From assembly GCA_024279425.1 (NCBI GenBank), contig JAJRRO010000093.1, positions 186,001 through 250,000 on the forward strand: a stretch of 64,000 bases of DNA. The letters are read 5' to 3'. Shown one piece after another: positions 17,002 through 26,252 of the stretch. The notes under the pieces were generated by a model, which worked only from the letters and a program-made list of their open reading frames with translations, was not told the origin of the DNA and ran no database searches. Origin of the DNA: Bacteroidota bacterium (GTDB lineage: Bacteria > Bacteroidota > Bacteroidia > Flavobacteriales > Flavobacteriaceae). Numbering within the stretch: the stretch's first letter is position 1; the number at the start of each line of letters is the position of its first letter. The translations under genes and the position numbers were made by a program.

Positions 17002-18069
17002 TCACCTTAAAATAAATCCGTTTTTTATTGGGTCTTTAGGGTCCATACAAAAAGTGTGCACCCCCGTAATATGGGCTATACCTTCCACTTGGGGAATCAC
17101 GGCTTTAAAAGAGCCATAATCCACTTCAGAAATCACTGACCCTTTGAACACAGAGCCCGTGATGCTTTCTATGGTCATGGTTTCCCCAAAATCAATTTCT
17201 TTTCTTGCCTTGTGAATCGCCATTCTTCCTGAAACTCCGGAACCTGTTGGGCAGCGGTCTACCTCGCCTTCGGCAAAAATGCAAACATTACGACTGTCCG
17301 CCCCTGAATCTTGCTTTTGGCTATCTATAAAAATAGTTCCGTAAAGAAAACTTAGATCATCCTCAAAAGGGTGTGAGATTTCTTTATCTATTGCCATGAC
17401 CGCATGCTTAATATCCATGCCTTTTGCTATCAATGCCCGATACGATTCTGAACTTAGGTCAAAATCAAAGTTGTTCTTGGTGATATCGACATAAGCGTAA
17501 AATGCCCCTCCATAGGCAAGGTCATATGTCACCTCTCCTAAACCATCCACTTGAACAATACGGTCAAGACCAATTACAAAACTGGGGACGCACTGAAAAC
17601 GAACTCCCGCGATTTTACCATTTTTTACATTTGCAAAGGAGGTTATTCTACCACAGGGGGCATCAATTTTAAGGATATTATCACCTTCCTTTACCTTAAT
17701 CCAATTCATTTCGACCGCCAAGGTGGAAATTGCTATAATCGCATGACCGCACATTGTTGAATACCCTTCATTATGTAAAAAGAGGATTCCAAAATCACCT
17801 TCATCATCATTGGGTGGCACTAAAATACACCCATACATGTCAGCATGACCCCGAGGTTCAAACAACAACGCCGTGCGCAAATGGTCAAAATTCTCTCTGC
17901 AATAACGTCTATATTCCAAAACCGAATTCCCCTTAAGTTCAGGAAATCCATTAACAATTACCCGTAGGGGCTCACCTCCAGTGTGCATATCAATGGTCTT
18001 GATCTGTAACCAGTCGTTATTTGGTTCAAAATGGGTCTTATCCAATATATTTCGAAATGTTCTAGTCAC
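17002..18069 (-). CDS. trans-3-hydroxy-L-proline dehydratase (proline racemase family)
   Basis: Member of the proline racemase superfamily. In racemases and 4-hydroxyproline epimerases both catalytic positions are Cys. Here the first is Cys107 in STMCGHAI and the second is Thr275 in DRCPTGSG, the Cys/Thr pattern that defines trans-3-hydroxy-L-proline dehydratases such as human L3HYPDH. The product would be delta1-pyrroline-2-carboxylate. The next gene, overlapping by eight bases and transcribed ahead of it, encodes the matching reductase, which supports the assignment. The length of 355 residues is normal. Likely substrate sources are collagen or marine peptides. Confidence 0.85.
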   Translation of the reverse strand: MTRTFRNILDKTHFEPNNDWLQIKTIDMHTGGEPLRVIVNGFPELKGNSVLEYRRYCRENFDHLRTALLFEPRGHADMYGCILVPPNDDEGDFGILFLHNEGYSTMCGHAIIAISTLAVEMNWIKVKEGDNILKIDAPCGRITSFANVKNGKIAGVRFQCVPSFVIGLDRIVQVDGLGEVTYDLAYGGAFYAYVDITKNNFDFDLSSESYRALIAKGMDIKHAVMAIDKEISHPFEDDLSFLYGTIFIDSQKQDSGADSRNVCIFAEGEVDRCPTGSGVSGRMAIHKARKEIDFGETMTIESITGSVFKGSVISEVDYGSFKAVIPQVEGIAHITGVHTFCMDPKDPIKNGFILR

Positions 18070-19021
18070 CTGTATATTTGCTATAGTAATAGGTTGCGGC
18101 CACTAAATCCTCCAATGCATGCCCCACTGATTTGAATACTGTGATTTGACGGTCGTTGGTTCTACCGGTATGACCCCCAGAGCAGAGCCCGAATAAATCA
18201 CTCTTTATATCATCCTTCGTGATTATCCCATTTTGTAATGGAATTACAATATCCCCACTTTCTTTAAGACTTCCTTGCATGGTATCAACAAAAACCAATG
18301 CTCTTGAAATGGTCTTATCATCTGCTTCCCGCATGTCTTTTTTATAAGCACCAACTAGGTCTATGTGCTGCCCATTTTTAAGCGACTTCCCTAAAATCAG
18401 AGGCGTTTTGGATAAGGTGGCACAAGAAATTATATCTACCTCTCCGATTTTTTCTTCAATTGTCCCAATCGCTTTTATTTCAAAATCCTCTCCTTTAAGT
18501 GCATTGCAAATGTCTTGGGCCTTTTCCAAATTTCTACCCCATACGTAAACGGTTTTAATAGGTCGTACGCTTGCATGCGCCTTAATCAAATTACTTGCAA
18601 GAGCTCCCGTGCCGACCATTAACAGGGAAGAGGCGTTTTTTCGGGACAGAAATGAAGATGCAAGAGCAGACGCAGCGGCCGTACGTTTCGCCGTTAGACT
18701 TTTTGCCTGAATAATTGCCTTGACTTTACCTTTTAGGGCATCCATTAAAATATAAACACCTTGAATGGACGGTAGTCCGAACTGACCATTTTCAGGACTC
18801 ACGGTTACGATTTTCACTCCCGCTTCCTTACCGGTATTCCAAGCAGGCATCAATAGCAATGTAGAATCCAATCCTACTTGTGGATTGGGAAAATCGTGGT
18901 GATGTCGCATAGGTACTATAATATTCCTTGAAGCAAAACCATCCTTTAATTTTGAAATCAGTTCTGGAAAACTAGTGTTTTCATTGATAAACATATCGTC
19001 TATTTGAACTAAATCGTGCAT
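18062..19021 (-). CDS. Delta1-pyrroline-2-carboxylate reductase (ornithine cyclodeaminase/mu-crystallin family)
   Basis: NAD(P)H-dependent reductase of the OCD/mu-crystallin family, 319 residues. Visible features are the substrate-side RHHHDFPN near residue 38, PAWNTGKEAGVKIVTV, and the Rossmann loop VGTGALASNLIKAHA. True ornithine cyclodeaminases share the fold, but the overlap with a Cys/Thr hydroxyproline dehydratase gene argues for reduction of pyrroline-2-carboxylate to L-proline. The two genes form an operon starting at 19021 and would convert trans-3-hydroxy-L-proline to proline in two steps. No dedicated transporter or regulator is adjacent. Confidence 0.82.
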   Translation of the reverse strand: MHDLVQIDDMFINENTSFPELISKLKDGFASRNIIVPMRHHHDFPNPQVGLDSTLLLMPAWNTGKEAGVKIVTVSPENGQFGLPSIQGVYILMDALKGKVKAIIQAKSLTAKRTAAASALASSFLSRKNASSLLMVGTGALASNLIKAHASVRPIKTVYVWGRNLEKAQDICNALKGEDFEIKAIGTIEEKIGEVDIISCATLSKTPLILGKSLKNGQHIDLVGAYKKDMREADDKTISRALVFVDTMQGSLKESGDIVIPLQNGIITKDDIKSDLFGLCSGGHTGRTNDRQITVFKSVGHALEDLVAATYYYSKYTGD

Positions 19022-19242
19022 GCACCAAAAATATGCAAATAATAAAGAGTGACAAGCTGATCACTTTTTTGAATCCAATTATCAAAACATGAAAAATTGG
19101 CAACTCAAAACAATGTAAATATTCGGGAAGCGGGTTCAACAACACGCTATCAATTTTGCATTATAGAGGATTAAATGGCTGTTCAACGAATTAAAGGCAC
19201 AATGCATCGAAAGATTTTCTTCTTTTGTATTAGAACGATGAA

Positions 19243-19692
19243 ATGAGGGGCGAATTGAAAAAACTAAAGGACACACCGTTTTACCATAGGGCAATCCAAG
19301 AAATCAACTACAGTTTTGGGAATTTTTATTTGTTTGACACTTTTGTGGTTGGTGAGATAAATGAAGACATTCTCTTTACTTGGAAAGACCACGGTCAAAT
19401 CCTTATGGCAGAACTGTCAAACCTGTATGACAATAATGGCGAGGATATTATTTATATTTCCAATAGGGTACATGACTATTCCCTTATCCCAATGAATTGG
19501 ACAAAATTCCATCAAAACAACTATAAATTAAAGGCCTATGGCATTATTAGCTACACTAAAACTGGCTTCTACAATGCCATGCTTGAACGGATGTTCGTGA
19601 ACACAAAAGTGAGATGGTTCAATTCGTTGGAAAGTGCCATTGCATGGGTTGATGAATTCTCTGATTCAAATGTTTTGGTTCCTCGGAATTAG
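19243..19692 (+). CDS. Conserved hypothetical protein, SpoIIAA/STAS-like size
   Basis: A 149-residue cytoplasmic protein without signal peptide or membrane helix. It begins MRGELKKLKD, and the stretch LYDNNGEDIIYISNRVHDYSL followed by an aromatic-rich middle and a C-terminal helix SLESAIAWVDEF resembles the small STAS/SpoIIAA-like proteins found singly in flavobacteria. I cannot assign a function or partner. It is isolated: 220 bases separate it from the hydroxyproline operon behind and 279 from the CAP lipoprotein ahead. The start follows an out-of-frame ATG-AAA-TGA, so the ATG at 19243 is the first usable one. Confidence 0.65.
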   Translation: MRGELKKLKDTPFYHRAIQEINYSFGNFYLFDTFVVGEINEDILFTWKDHGQILMAELSNLYDNNGEDIIYISNRVHDYSLIPMNWTKFHQNNYKLKAYGIISYTKTGFYNAMLERMFVNTKVRWFNSLESAIAWVDEFSDSNVLVPRN

Positions 19693-19940
19693 GCCTGCTT
19701 TGCACCTTGCCATAGTTAGAACTAAGCGCCTACTTTTTTAATCTTAGCATCGATAATAGTATGCGAAGTATATTGTTTACGTAAGATGCCGTAAAATTGC
19801 CAAAAGTTACAATTCGTCGAAAAAAAGAATGATTTAGAAGTTAAAACACTACATTTCAACATTATTACGCCAGTTGAATATCCCCTGTTCAATTGCAGAA
19901 CATGAGAGACCCCCACACTTCTCTTCCTACTTAAATTTAA

Positions 19941-19948
19941 TAAGTTTG
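19941..19948 (+). promoter_or_regulatory. -7 promoter element for the first CAP lipoprotein
   Basis: TAAGTTTG matches TAnnTTTG and ends 23 bases before the ATG at 19972. No clear -33 element is visible. Confidence 0.45.
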
Positions 19949-19971
19949 CCTACTTACAATTAGAACATTGT

Positions 19972-20451
19972 ATGAAGATGAGATTGCAAAATACTTTTCT
20001 CGCTTTATTTGTATGTGTTTTGGCTTCTTGTTCCAAGGAATCCGTAGAGAATACAAATATTGTCGAAGCCAAGAATGCCATTGAAGTGGAGAATGAGCTT
20101 TTGGACGTTGTGAACAATCACAGGGTCTCTTTAGGCTATAATACTTTGGAATTTAGTTCTGTCGCCTATGACTATGCGAATAAGCACAATGACTATATGA
20201 TTTCCAAAGGAAGTCTAAGTCATGACGGTTTCAGTTCGCGTGCTTCAAACATTGCCTCTGAGGTTGATGCCGAATATGTGGCGGAAAATGTGGCCAAGGA
20301 TTATGACTCGGCTATTGAGGCCTTTGAAAGTTGGCTAGCTAGCTCAAATCACAAAAAGACCATGGAAGGTGACTTTACGCATACGGCGGTAAGTGTAAAA
20401 AAGAATATTTCGGGGGCTTACTACTTTACCCAACTGTTCTTTAGAAAATAG
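19972..20451 (+). CDS. CAP (SCP/PR1) domain lipoprotein, copy 1
   Basis: Lipoprotein with lipobox LASC at about residue 20 and a single CAP/SCP-like domain. The domain starts ELLDVVNNHRVSLGYN; the conserved His of the CAP cavity is in YANKHNDYM, the Glu and second motif are in VAENVAKDY, and the last His is in SNHKKTMEG. CAP proteins bind sterols, lipids or metals, and some are proteases or DNases; the activity here is unknown. A paralogue of the same size and domain plan follows at 20740, so the pair arose by tandem duplication. Each has its own promoter-like element. Confidence 0.82.
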   Translation: MKMRLQNTFLALFVCVLASCSKESVENTNIVEAKNAIEVENELLDVVNNHRVSLGYNTLEFSSVAYDYANKHNDYMISKGSLSHDGFSSRASNIASEVDAEYVAENVAKDYDSAIEAFESWLASSNHKKTMEGDFTHTAVSVKKNISGAYYFTQLFFRK

Positions 20452-20698
20452 GCTTTATTCTATTCTCAATTTGATTTTATCGAGACAATTAACCTTATGT
20501 CGAAGGCGGGTCCTCTCTTTTGACGATGAAATAAAATATAACATCGGTAAACAATCAAAATTCATACATAAGGTCATTTTTCATCGACAAAAATCATAGT
20601 GCTTTTCAACGGTTACGTCCTATATACCAATATGTTACGACTCAACGATTAAATAGAAGGGTACGTGGATAAATTGAGGTTGTGTTTGGTTTCAAAAC

Positions 20699-20706
20699 TA
20701 CATTTG
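20699..20706 (+). promoter_or_regulatory. -7 promoter element for the second CAP lipoprotein
   Basis: TACATTTG matches TAnnTTTG. A TTG at 20674-20676 lies 22 bases upstream at about the -33 position. The predicted leader before the ATG at 20740 is about 27 bases. The rest of the 288-base gap after copy 1 shows no gene or repeat. Confidence 0.5.
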
Positions 20707-20739
20707 AGCTATTAGAAAAATAAAAACACCCCCAATACT

Positions 20740-21213
20740 ATGACTCTAAGATACCTTATATTATGCTTAAGCTTGATAGCATTTTCATGTTCCAAGGAAG
20801 AGCTTTTGGAGAAAGATTCTGGATTAAATAAAAGTTTAACAGCAACAGAGCAGGAAAACAAATTATTCGACTTGGTAAACGAGCATCGTATAAGTCTAAA
20901 TCTGAATCCCCTGACATTTGACAACTTATCGTATTCATTTGCAAGTGAACATTCAGAATACATGATTTCCCAGGGCGTAACAAGTCATGTTAAATTTAAT
21001 GAGCGTGCAGCGGAAATATCAGCCGGAACAGGAGCGGAATTTGTTGCTGAAAATGTTGCAAATGATTATTTTACAATAGAAGATGCAATGAAAGCTTGGT
21101 TGGAAAGTTCTGGACATAAAGAAAATATTGAAGGTGACTATACCCATTCCGCTATCAGCATCAAGAAAGATTCAAACGAAAATCTTTATTTCACGCAAAT
21201 CTTCTACAGATAG
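20740..21213 (+). CDS. CAP (SCP/PR1) domain lipoprotein, copy 2
   Basis: Second copy of the CAP-domain lipoprotein, 157 residues, with lipobox AFSC at about residue 17. The same landmarks appear in the same order: LFDLVNEHRISLNLN, FASEHSEYMIS, VAENVANDY and SGHKENIEGDYTHSA. The two copies have clearly diverged in the linker after the lipid anchor, so the duplication is not recent. Both keep the His and Glu residues of the CAP cavity, which suggests both are functional. Substrates are unknown. Confidence 0.82.
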   Translation: MTLRYLILCLSLIAFSCSKEELLEKDSGLNKSLTATEQENKLFDLVNEHRISLNLNPLTFDNLSYSFASEHSEYMISQGVTSHVKFNERAAEISAGTGAEFVAENVANDYFTIEDAMKAWLESSGHKENIEGDYTHSAISIKKDSNENLYFTQIFYR

Positions 21214-21332
21214 GGAATTGGTTCAATGATATTAATTTTTGAAAATGGCGGGTAATAAACTATTCGCCATTTTTTATGCTTCAATATTATGAACGTACCA
21301 TTGCTTTTTTTAACTTTCAAAAAAACAAGCAC

Positions 21333-21874
21333 ATGTCCATAAGCGCTCCCTTTAATCTTAATCAGTGGGTCGAGGAAAATCGTGATTTATTGAAACCTCC
21401 TGTCGGCAACAAGAATTTATACAAAGAATCTGGGGATTATATCGTTATGATAGTGGCGGGCCCAAATGCCAGAAAGGACTATCATTATAATGAGACTGAA
21501 GAGCTTTTCTATCAATTGGAAGGTAATATCGAAGTTCACATTCAGGAAGGTCACAAAAAAAAACCATGAAATTAGGCCCTGGGGATATGTATTTGCATCC
21601 AGCAAAAGTACCTCATTCCCCAGTTCGGCATCAAGGTTCAATAGGCCTTGTCATTGAGCGAAAAAGGGCAAACTTGAAGGTTGATGATGGACTACTTTGG
21701 TTCTGTGATAATTGTAATCATAGCCTCTATGAAGTTTATTTTACATTAAACGATATCGAAAAAGACTTTTTAGGGCATTTCAAACATTTTTATGGGTCCA
21801 AGGAACTAAGGACCTGTGACAATTGTGGTACTGAAATGCCAGTTGACGAACGTTTTACCTCTGATGACCAATAG
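21333..21874 (+). pseudogene. nbaC: 3-hydroxyanthranilate 3,4-dioxygenase, frame broken at an A run
   Basis: Cupin dioxygenase opening the ring of 3-hydroxyanthranilate in the kynurenine route to quinolinate/NAD or to tryptophan breakdown. The frame from 21333 stops after 77 codons, at the A9 run 21555-21563, and continues in the next frame to 21874. Adding one A restores about 180 residues. After repair the catalytic iron ligands are His51, Glu57 and His95, and the C-terminal rubredoxin-like site is Cys125, Cys128, Cys162 and Cys165, the exact residue numbers of the Cupriavidus metallidurans enzyme. No other kynurenine gene is adjacent. The downstream gene starts directly after the stop. Confidence 0.88.
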
Positions 21875-22234
21875 ATGGATATAGCGATAAACATCTTAGT
21901 GGCCCTGGTCGCCCTCTTGCATCTTTATTTTCTTTGGTTCGAAATGTTCGCATGGACAACCAAAGGGAGAAAAGTTTTTAAGAAATTTCCTCCTGAATTG
22001 TTTGAACCAACTAAGCCGATGGCCGCCAATCAAGGCCTTTATAATGGTTTCTTAGCTGCTGGACTCCTCTGGACCTTTTTTATAGACAACACCCATTGGA
22101 AAACAAATATTGCATTGTTTTTCCTTGGCTGTATTGCCATTGCAGGCATTTATGGTGCCTTGACCGCAGAAAGGAAAATTTTCTTCATACAAGCACTACC
22201 CGCCCTATTGGCAATACTCCTTATTTTACTATGA
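21875..22234 (+). CDS. DUF1304 family membrane protein
   Basis: Small integral membrane protein of the DUF1304 family, 119 residues with four hydrophobic helices (about 4-24, 55-70, 78-96 and 103-119). The family hallmark is the first helix LHLYFLWFEMFAWTT followed by FEPTKPMAANQGLYNGFLA. The function of the family is not established. It starts at the base after the dioxygenase stop, and its own TGA overlaps the ATG of the sulfatase (ATGA), so the three genes are probably on one message. Confidence 0.85.
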   Translation: MDIAINILVALVALLHLYFLWFEMFAWTTKGRKVFKKFPPELFEPTKPMAANQGLYNGFLAAGLLWTFFIDNTHWKTNIALFFLGCIAIAGIYGALTAERKIFFIQALPALLAILLILL

Positions 22235-23723
22235 AAGCTATGTTGTTTTTGTCTTTTTGTGTTGTGGCCATATTGGCAACGACTGGTTGTGAAACTAAAA
22301 AAAAGATGCCCAATGTCCTATTCATAGCGGTAGATGATCTGCGCCCAGAACTGGGTTCCTATGGCAATAAAATAGCGCATACCCCTTATATGGACAACTT
22401 GGCATCGGAAGGTCTGCTTTTTAAGAACCATTTTGTGCAAGTCCCTACATGCGGAGCCTCCCGATATGGTCTTTTGACAGGAATGCGACCAAAAACACCG
22501 AAACATCTGTCAAATAGAGCCATAGAGCACGAAATATCTGGCAAAGCCGAAGATTCGATACCAGAGACCTTTATACATCATTTGCGAAGAAACGGCTATT
22601 ATACTGTTGGAATTGGGAAAATTAGTCATTCCGCAGACGGATTGGTATATGGATACACCGAAGAACCTTCTGATAAAAGAGAACTTCCCTATAGCTGGGA
22701 TGAACTGGTTTTCGATAGCGGAAAATGGGGTACGGGGTGGAACTCTTTTTTTGGATATTCTAATGGAGAGAACCGTCAGAGTCTAAAAAAAATGGTGAAA
22801 CCCTATGAAGCAGGCAATGTTAGCGATGACGGATATGTTGATGGATTGACTGCAAATCTGACCATCTCCAAACTTCGAGAACTAAAAAAAAGGAACGGGC
22901 CTTTTTTCTTGGTGTAGGTTTTTTTAAACCCCATTTACCATTCAATGCTCCAAAAAAATATTGGGATTTATATGATAGAAATGAAATACCACTATCCCTC
23001 AATCCAACTATTCCTGAAAATATCAACTTAAAAAGCCTGCATGGCAGTGGGGAATTTAATCAATACAAGCTTACCGATGAATCAGCCGATCTTTCGCATG
23101 CCGTATCTGATGCGTATGCCAAAAAATTAAGACACTCATATCTGGCCGCTGTCAGCTACATAGATGCCCAGATAGGTAAGGTTTTAGATGAGCTTCATTC
23201 ACTTGGACTAGAAGAAAACACCATTGTTGTGGTATGGGGGGATCATGGGTGGCACCTAGGTGACCAACGTGTTTGGGGCAAGCATACCATATTCGAAAAG
23301 GCCCTGAAAAGTGTTCTTATTGTTAAAGCTCCAAAACTGGGTTTGACCCATAAAGTTATTAATTCAGTTGTAGAAACTGTGGATATTTATCCCAGTCTAA
23401 TGCAGCTTTGTAATGTAGATCTACCCTATAAAACAGATGGTGAAAGCTTTATAGATCAAATAAGAAATCCAAATACACAAAATAACAATGTGGCCTATAG
23501 CTACTTTAGAAATGGAATATCATTAAGAACCGACGACTATCGCTTGACCAAATATTTTAGAAAAGAAGAACCTTCCATAGAATTATATGACCATGCAAGT
23601 GACCCTGACGAAACAAGGAACATTGCCCAATCAAGGCCAGATATTGTACAAGAACTAATGCCCTTGTTAGACGAAGGAAATACAGGGCTCTTTGCCACTC
23701 AAGGTAATCAGGGCTCCAAATAA
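22231..23723 (+). pseudogene. Lipoprotein sulfatase, frame broken at a T run
   Basis: Sulfatase of the alkaline phosphatase superfamily, closest by motif to iduronate-2-sulfatase-like enzymes that remove sulfate from polysaccharides. The N-terminus has a lipobox TTGC (C16), so it is probably membrane-anchored. The metal site NVLFIAVDDLRPELG and the formylglycine motif CGASR (C-x-A-x-R) inside VPTCGASRYGLLTG are intact. After GPFFL the frame hits a stop at 22915-22917, and the family continuation VGFFKPHLPFNAP is in another frame. Adding one T to the T6 run near 22899-22904 restores about 498 residues including WGDHGWHLGDQ and KHTIFEKAL. Its start overlaps the DUF1304 stop. Confidence 0.85.
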
Positions 23724-23810
23724 TCTTATTCAAAACCCACTTTCGTCGAAACATTTTTTATTTGTAGATTTGTCAAAATAATAACAATACGATTCAAAAA
23801 AGTTATAAAA

Positions 23811-25362
23811 TGACAAATATCGCTGCTGAATTCGGCATCAATGATGCGCTCAAAAATTGGGAATACAAGAAATCAATGATGGTACGTCTACAGGGGCCAA
23901 TAACTTTGGCTCAGGGGATATCATTGTATCATATTCACCCGTTGATGGTGCGTTAATTGGTAAGGTGAAATGCACAACAAAAGTGGATTATGAAAAAGTG
24001 ATGGCTACGGCAACAAGTGCATTTAAAACGTGGCGCGAAAAACCAGCGCCACAGCGGGGAGAAATTGTCCGCCAATTTGGCGAAAAGCTCCGTGAACTTA
24101 AAGAACCTCTTGGAAAATTGGTGTCCTATGAAATGGGAAAAAGCTATCAAGAAGGGTTGGGCGAAGTACAGGAAATGATTGATATTTGCGATTTTGCCGT
24201 TGGACTTTCAAGACAACTACACGGATTGACCATGCATTCAGAACGTCCTGGACACCGTATGTACGAGCAGTATCATCCCCTTGGTATTGTTGGGATAATC
24301 TCTGCATTTAATTTTCCTGTGGCTGTTTGGGCATGGAATACGGCATTGGCTTGGATCTGCGGTGATGTATGTGTTTGGAAACCATCGGAAAAAACACCCC
24401 TATGTGGTGTTGCTTGTCAAAATATTGCCGCTGAGGTATTCAAGGCAAACAATTTACCAGAGGGTATTTCCTGTTTGATCAATGGTGATTATAACGTTGG
24501 TGAAATGATGACCCAAGACACACGTATCCCTTTGATTTCTGCAACTGGCTCCATAAGAATGGGTAAAATAGTCGCCCAGACCGTTGCGGCTCGCCTAGGA
24601 AAATCATTACTTGAATTAGGGGGCAATAATGCCATCATCGTGACTCCCGATGCAGATATTAAAATGACCGTAATAGGGGCAGTTTTTGGTGCTGTGGGAA
24701 CAGCAGGACAACGTTGTACTTCGACCAGAAGATTGATTATTCACGAATCGATATATGATAGTGTGAAAGATGCAGTGGTCAGTGCTTATAACCAATTGCG
24801 AATCGGAAATCCTTTAGATGAAAATAACCATGTCGGACCATTAATTGATACAGATGCTGTAAAAATGTATAAAGAAGCCTTAAAAAAAGTGATTGATGAA
24901 GGCGGAAAATTAATAGTTGGAGGTGGAATCCTAGAGGGTGAAGGTTATGAGGGTGGCTGTTACGTTAAACCTGCCATAGCGGAAGCCCAAAACAATTTTG
25001 AAATTGTGCAACATGAGACTTTTGCACCAGTACTCTACCTTTTAAAGTACTCCGGAAATGTTGAAAATGCCATTGCCCTCCAAAATGGGGTTGTCCAAGG
25101 ATTATCTTCCGCGATTATGACCAATAATCTGCGAGAGGCGGAGAACTTCCTGTCCTATGCAGGTAGTGATTGCGGCATTGCCAATGTAAACATAGGGACT
25201 TCTGGGGCTGAAATAGGCGGTGCTTTTGGTGGGGAAAAAGAAACAGGAGGTGGACGCGAATCTGGATCGGACGCATGGAAAGTCTATATGCGTAGGCAGA
25301 CCAACACCATTAACTATACGACCGAATTACCTTTGGCCCAAGGTATTAAGTTTGACCTTTAA
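23811..25362 (+). CDS. ALDH7-type aldehyde dehydrogenase, N-terminal frame break
   Basis: NAD-dependent aldehyde dehydrogenase of the ALDH7 (antiquitin, alpha-aminoadipic semialdehyde dehydrogenase) group, likely in lysine or pipecolate breakdown. The catalytic Cys is in GTAGQRCTSTRR, and the cofactor motif is SLLELGGNNAI. The family N-terminus EINDGTSTG is present. The long frame opens only at a TTG (23857), but upstream, in another frame, ATG 23811 encodes MTNIAAEFGINDALK. Adding one A to the A5 run at 23851-23855 joins them as ALKKLGIQEIND. The main body is undamaged, so a shortened protein could also be made from the TTG. Confidence 0.85.
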
Positions 25363-25592
25363 AAAAAGCGCTGCTATCCTTCATTTGCCTGTTCCCCCAA
25401 ACGGCAAGTGTCAAATAACAGCGCTTTTTATATACCTTATAAGATAAATTATAAACGGTTCCTTCTACTTTAGCAATAGTGATGCTATCAGAAGGAGGTT
25501 CATAACCATCCTCCTCATTTTTTCTACAAGAGGAAAATACAAGTAGAGCCACAAGTGCTAAAAAAACCGAAAGTTTTGGTTGCAGTTTTCAT
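25346..25592 (-). pseudogene. Short lipoprotein, frame broken within the signal peptide
   Basis: An ATG at 25592 opens MKTATKTFGFF, which then changes frame at the T7 run (25560-25566 on the plus strand). Adding one T gives a perfect lipoprotein signal, FFLALVALLVFSSC, followed by RKNEEDGYEPP. Without repair no signal peptide exists. The remaining frame runs on for about 55 codons and through the shared terminator, so the true C-terminus is uncertain and another lesion near 25455 is possible. I recognise no domain in the mature part. It converges with the ALDH7 gene. Confidence 0.45.
25363..25429. terminator. Bidirectional terminator between ALDH7 and the lipoprotein
   Basis: The outer arms AAAAAGCGCTG and CAGCGCTTTTT are perfect complements. 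The centre can form a second stem with ATTTG/CAAAT and TGCC/GGCA. A and T runs on the two ends make it usable in both directions. It starts immediately after the ALDH7 stop. Confidence 0.8.
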
Positions 25593-25775
25593 AGCTGCTT
25601 TATTTTAAAGGATATCATTTTTATAAAACTATATATAATTTATTATGAATGTCATGCTTATGTGTAAACTACTTAAAACCAAGTTTAGTTGACAGGAATA
25701 AAGTGTATTTCGTAAATTTCCATAACAACGGCTGCCTTAAAATCTGACAGTTTTTGGTTTATAGAATTATGATAA

Positions 25776-26252
25776 CTAAAAATCGAAATGATTTTCCACT
25801 TCGTTATAATTGGAGAAATCTACCCCATTAACATCAGTTCCTGCAACTAGGACAAATCTAATATTAAGGTTTTGAGCGAAGGTAGCTGTTAATTCAACGC
25901 TACCAACAAAAATCCTATTGATATCCAAAATTACACTTCCCCCTGAGGCTATGGGAAGTGGTTCCCAAGATGTGCTTGACAATGTCTGCGCATATGCATA
26001 CACCAAACCATTATCAAAGATATCTTGTGTAAGCTCTGGAATATCAAAATCATTATTCCCGACTACAATAGCCGCGTTTTGCAATAGAATAGAAGATACA
26101 TTGGCATTTCCATCCTGACCATCCAACCCGTCAGCTCCTGCTGTTCCCTGAAGTCCTTGTGACCCCGCAGCTCCATCTTCAGGAGAACAGGCTGTCATTA
26201 TCAAGCATCCCATCAAAAAAACAACTTTTAAAAAACTTAATTTAATTTTCAT
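25776..26252 (-). CDS. Collagen-like repeat lipoprotein, copy A
   Basis: Lipoprotein with lipobox MTAC (C22). A short collagen-like Gly-x-y tract follows (DGAAGSQGLQGTAG and on to about residue 50), then a C-terminal beta-rich domain of about 105 residues ending YNEVENHFDF. Such lipoproteins put a short triple-helix stalk and a globular head on the cell surface, and trimerisation is expected. The function of the head is unknown. Copy B upstream has the same plan and the same leader sequence over about 245 bases, showing tandem duplication. Confidence 0.78.
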   Translation of the reverse strand: MKIKLSFLKVVFLMGCLIMTACSPEDGAAGSQGLQGTAGADGLDGQDGNANVSSILLQNAAIVVGNNDFDIPELTQDIFDNGLVYAYAQTLSSTSWEPLPIASGGSVILDINRIFVGSVELTATFAQNLNIRFVLVAGTDVNGVDFSNYNEVENHFDF

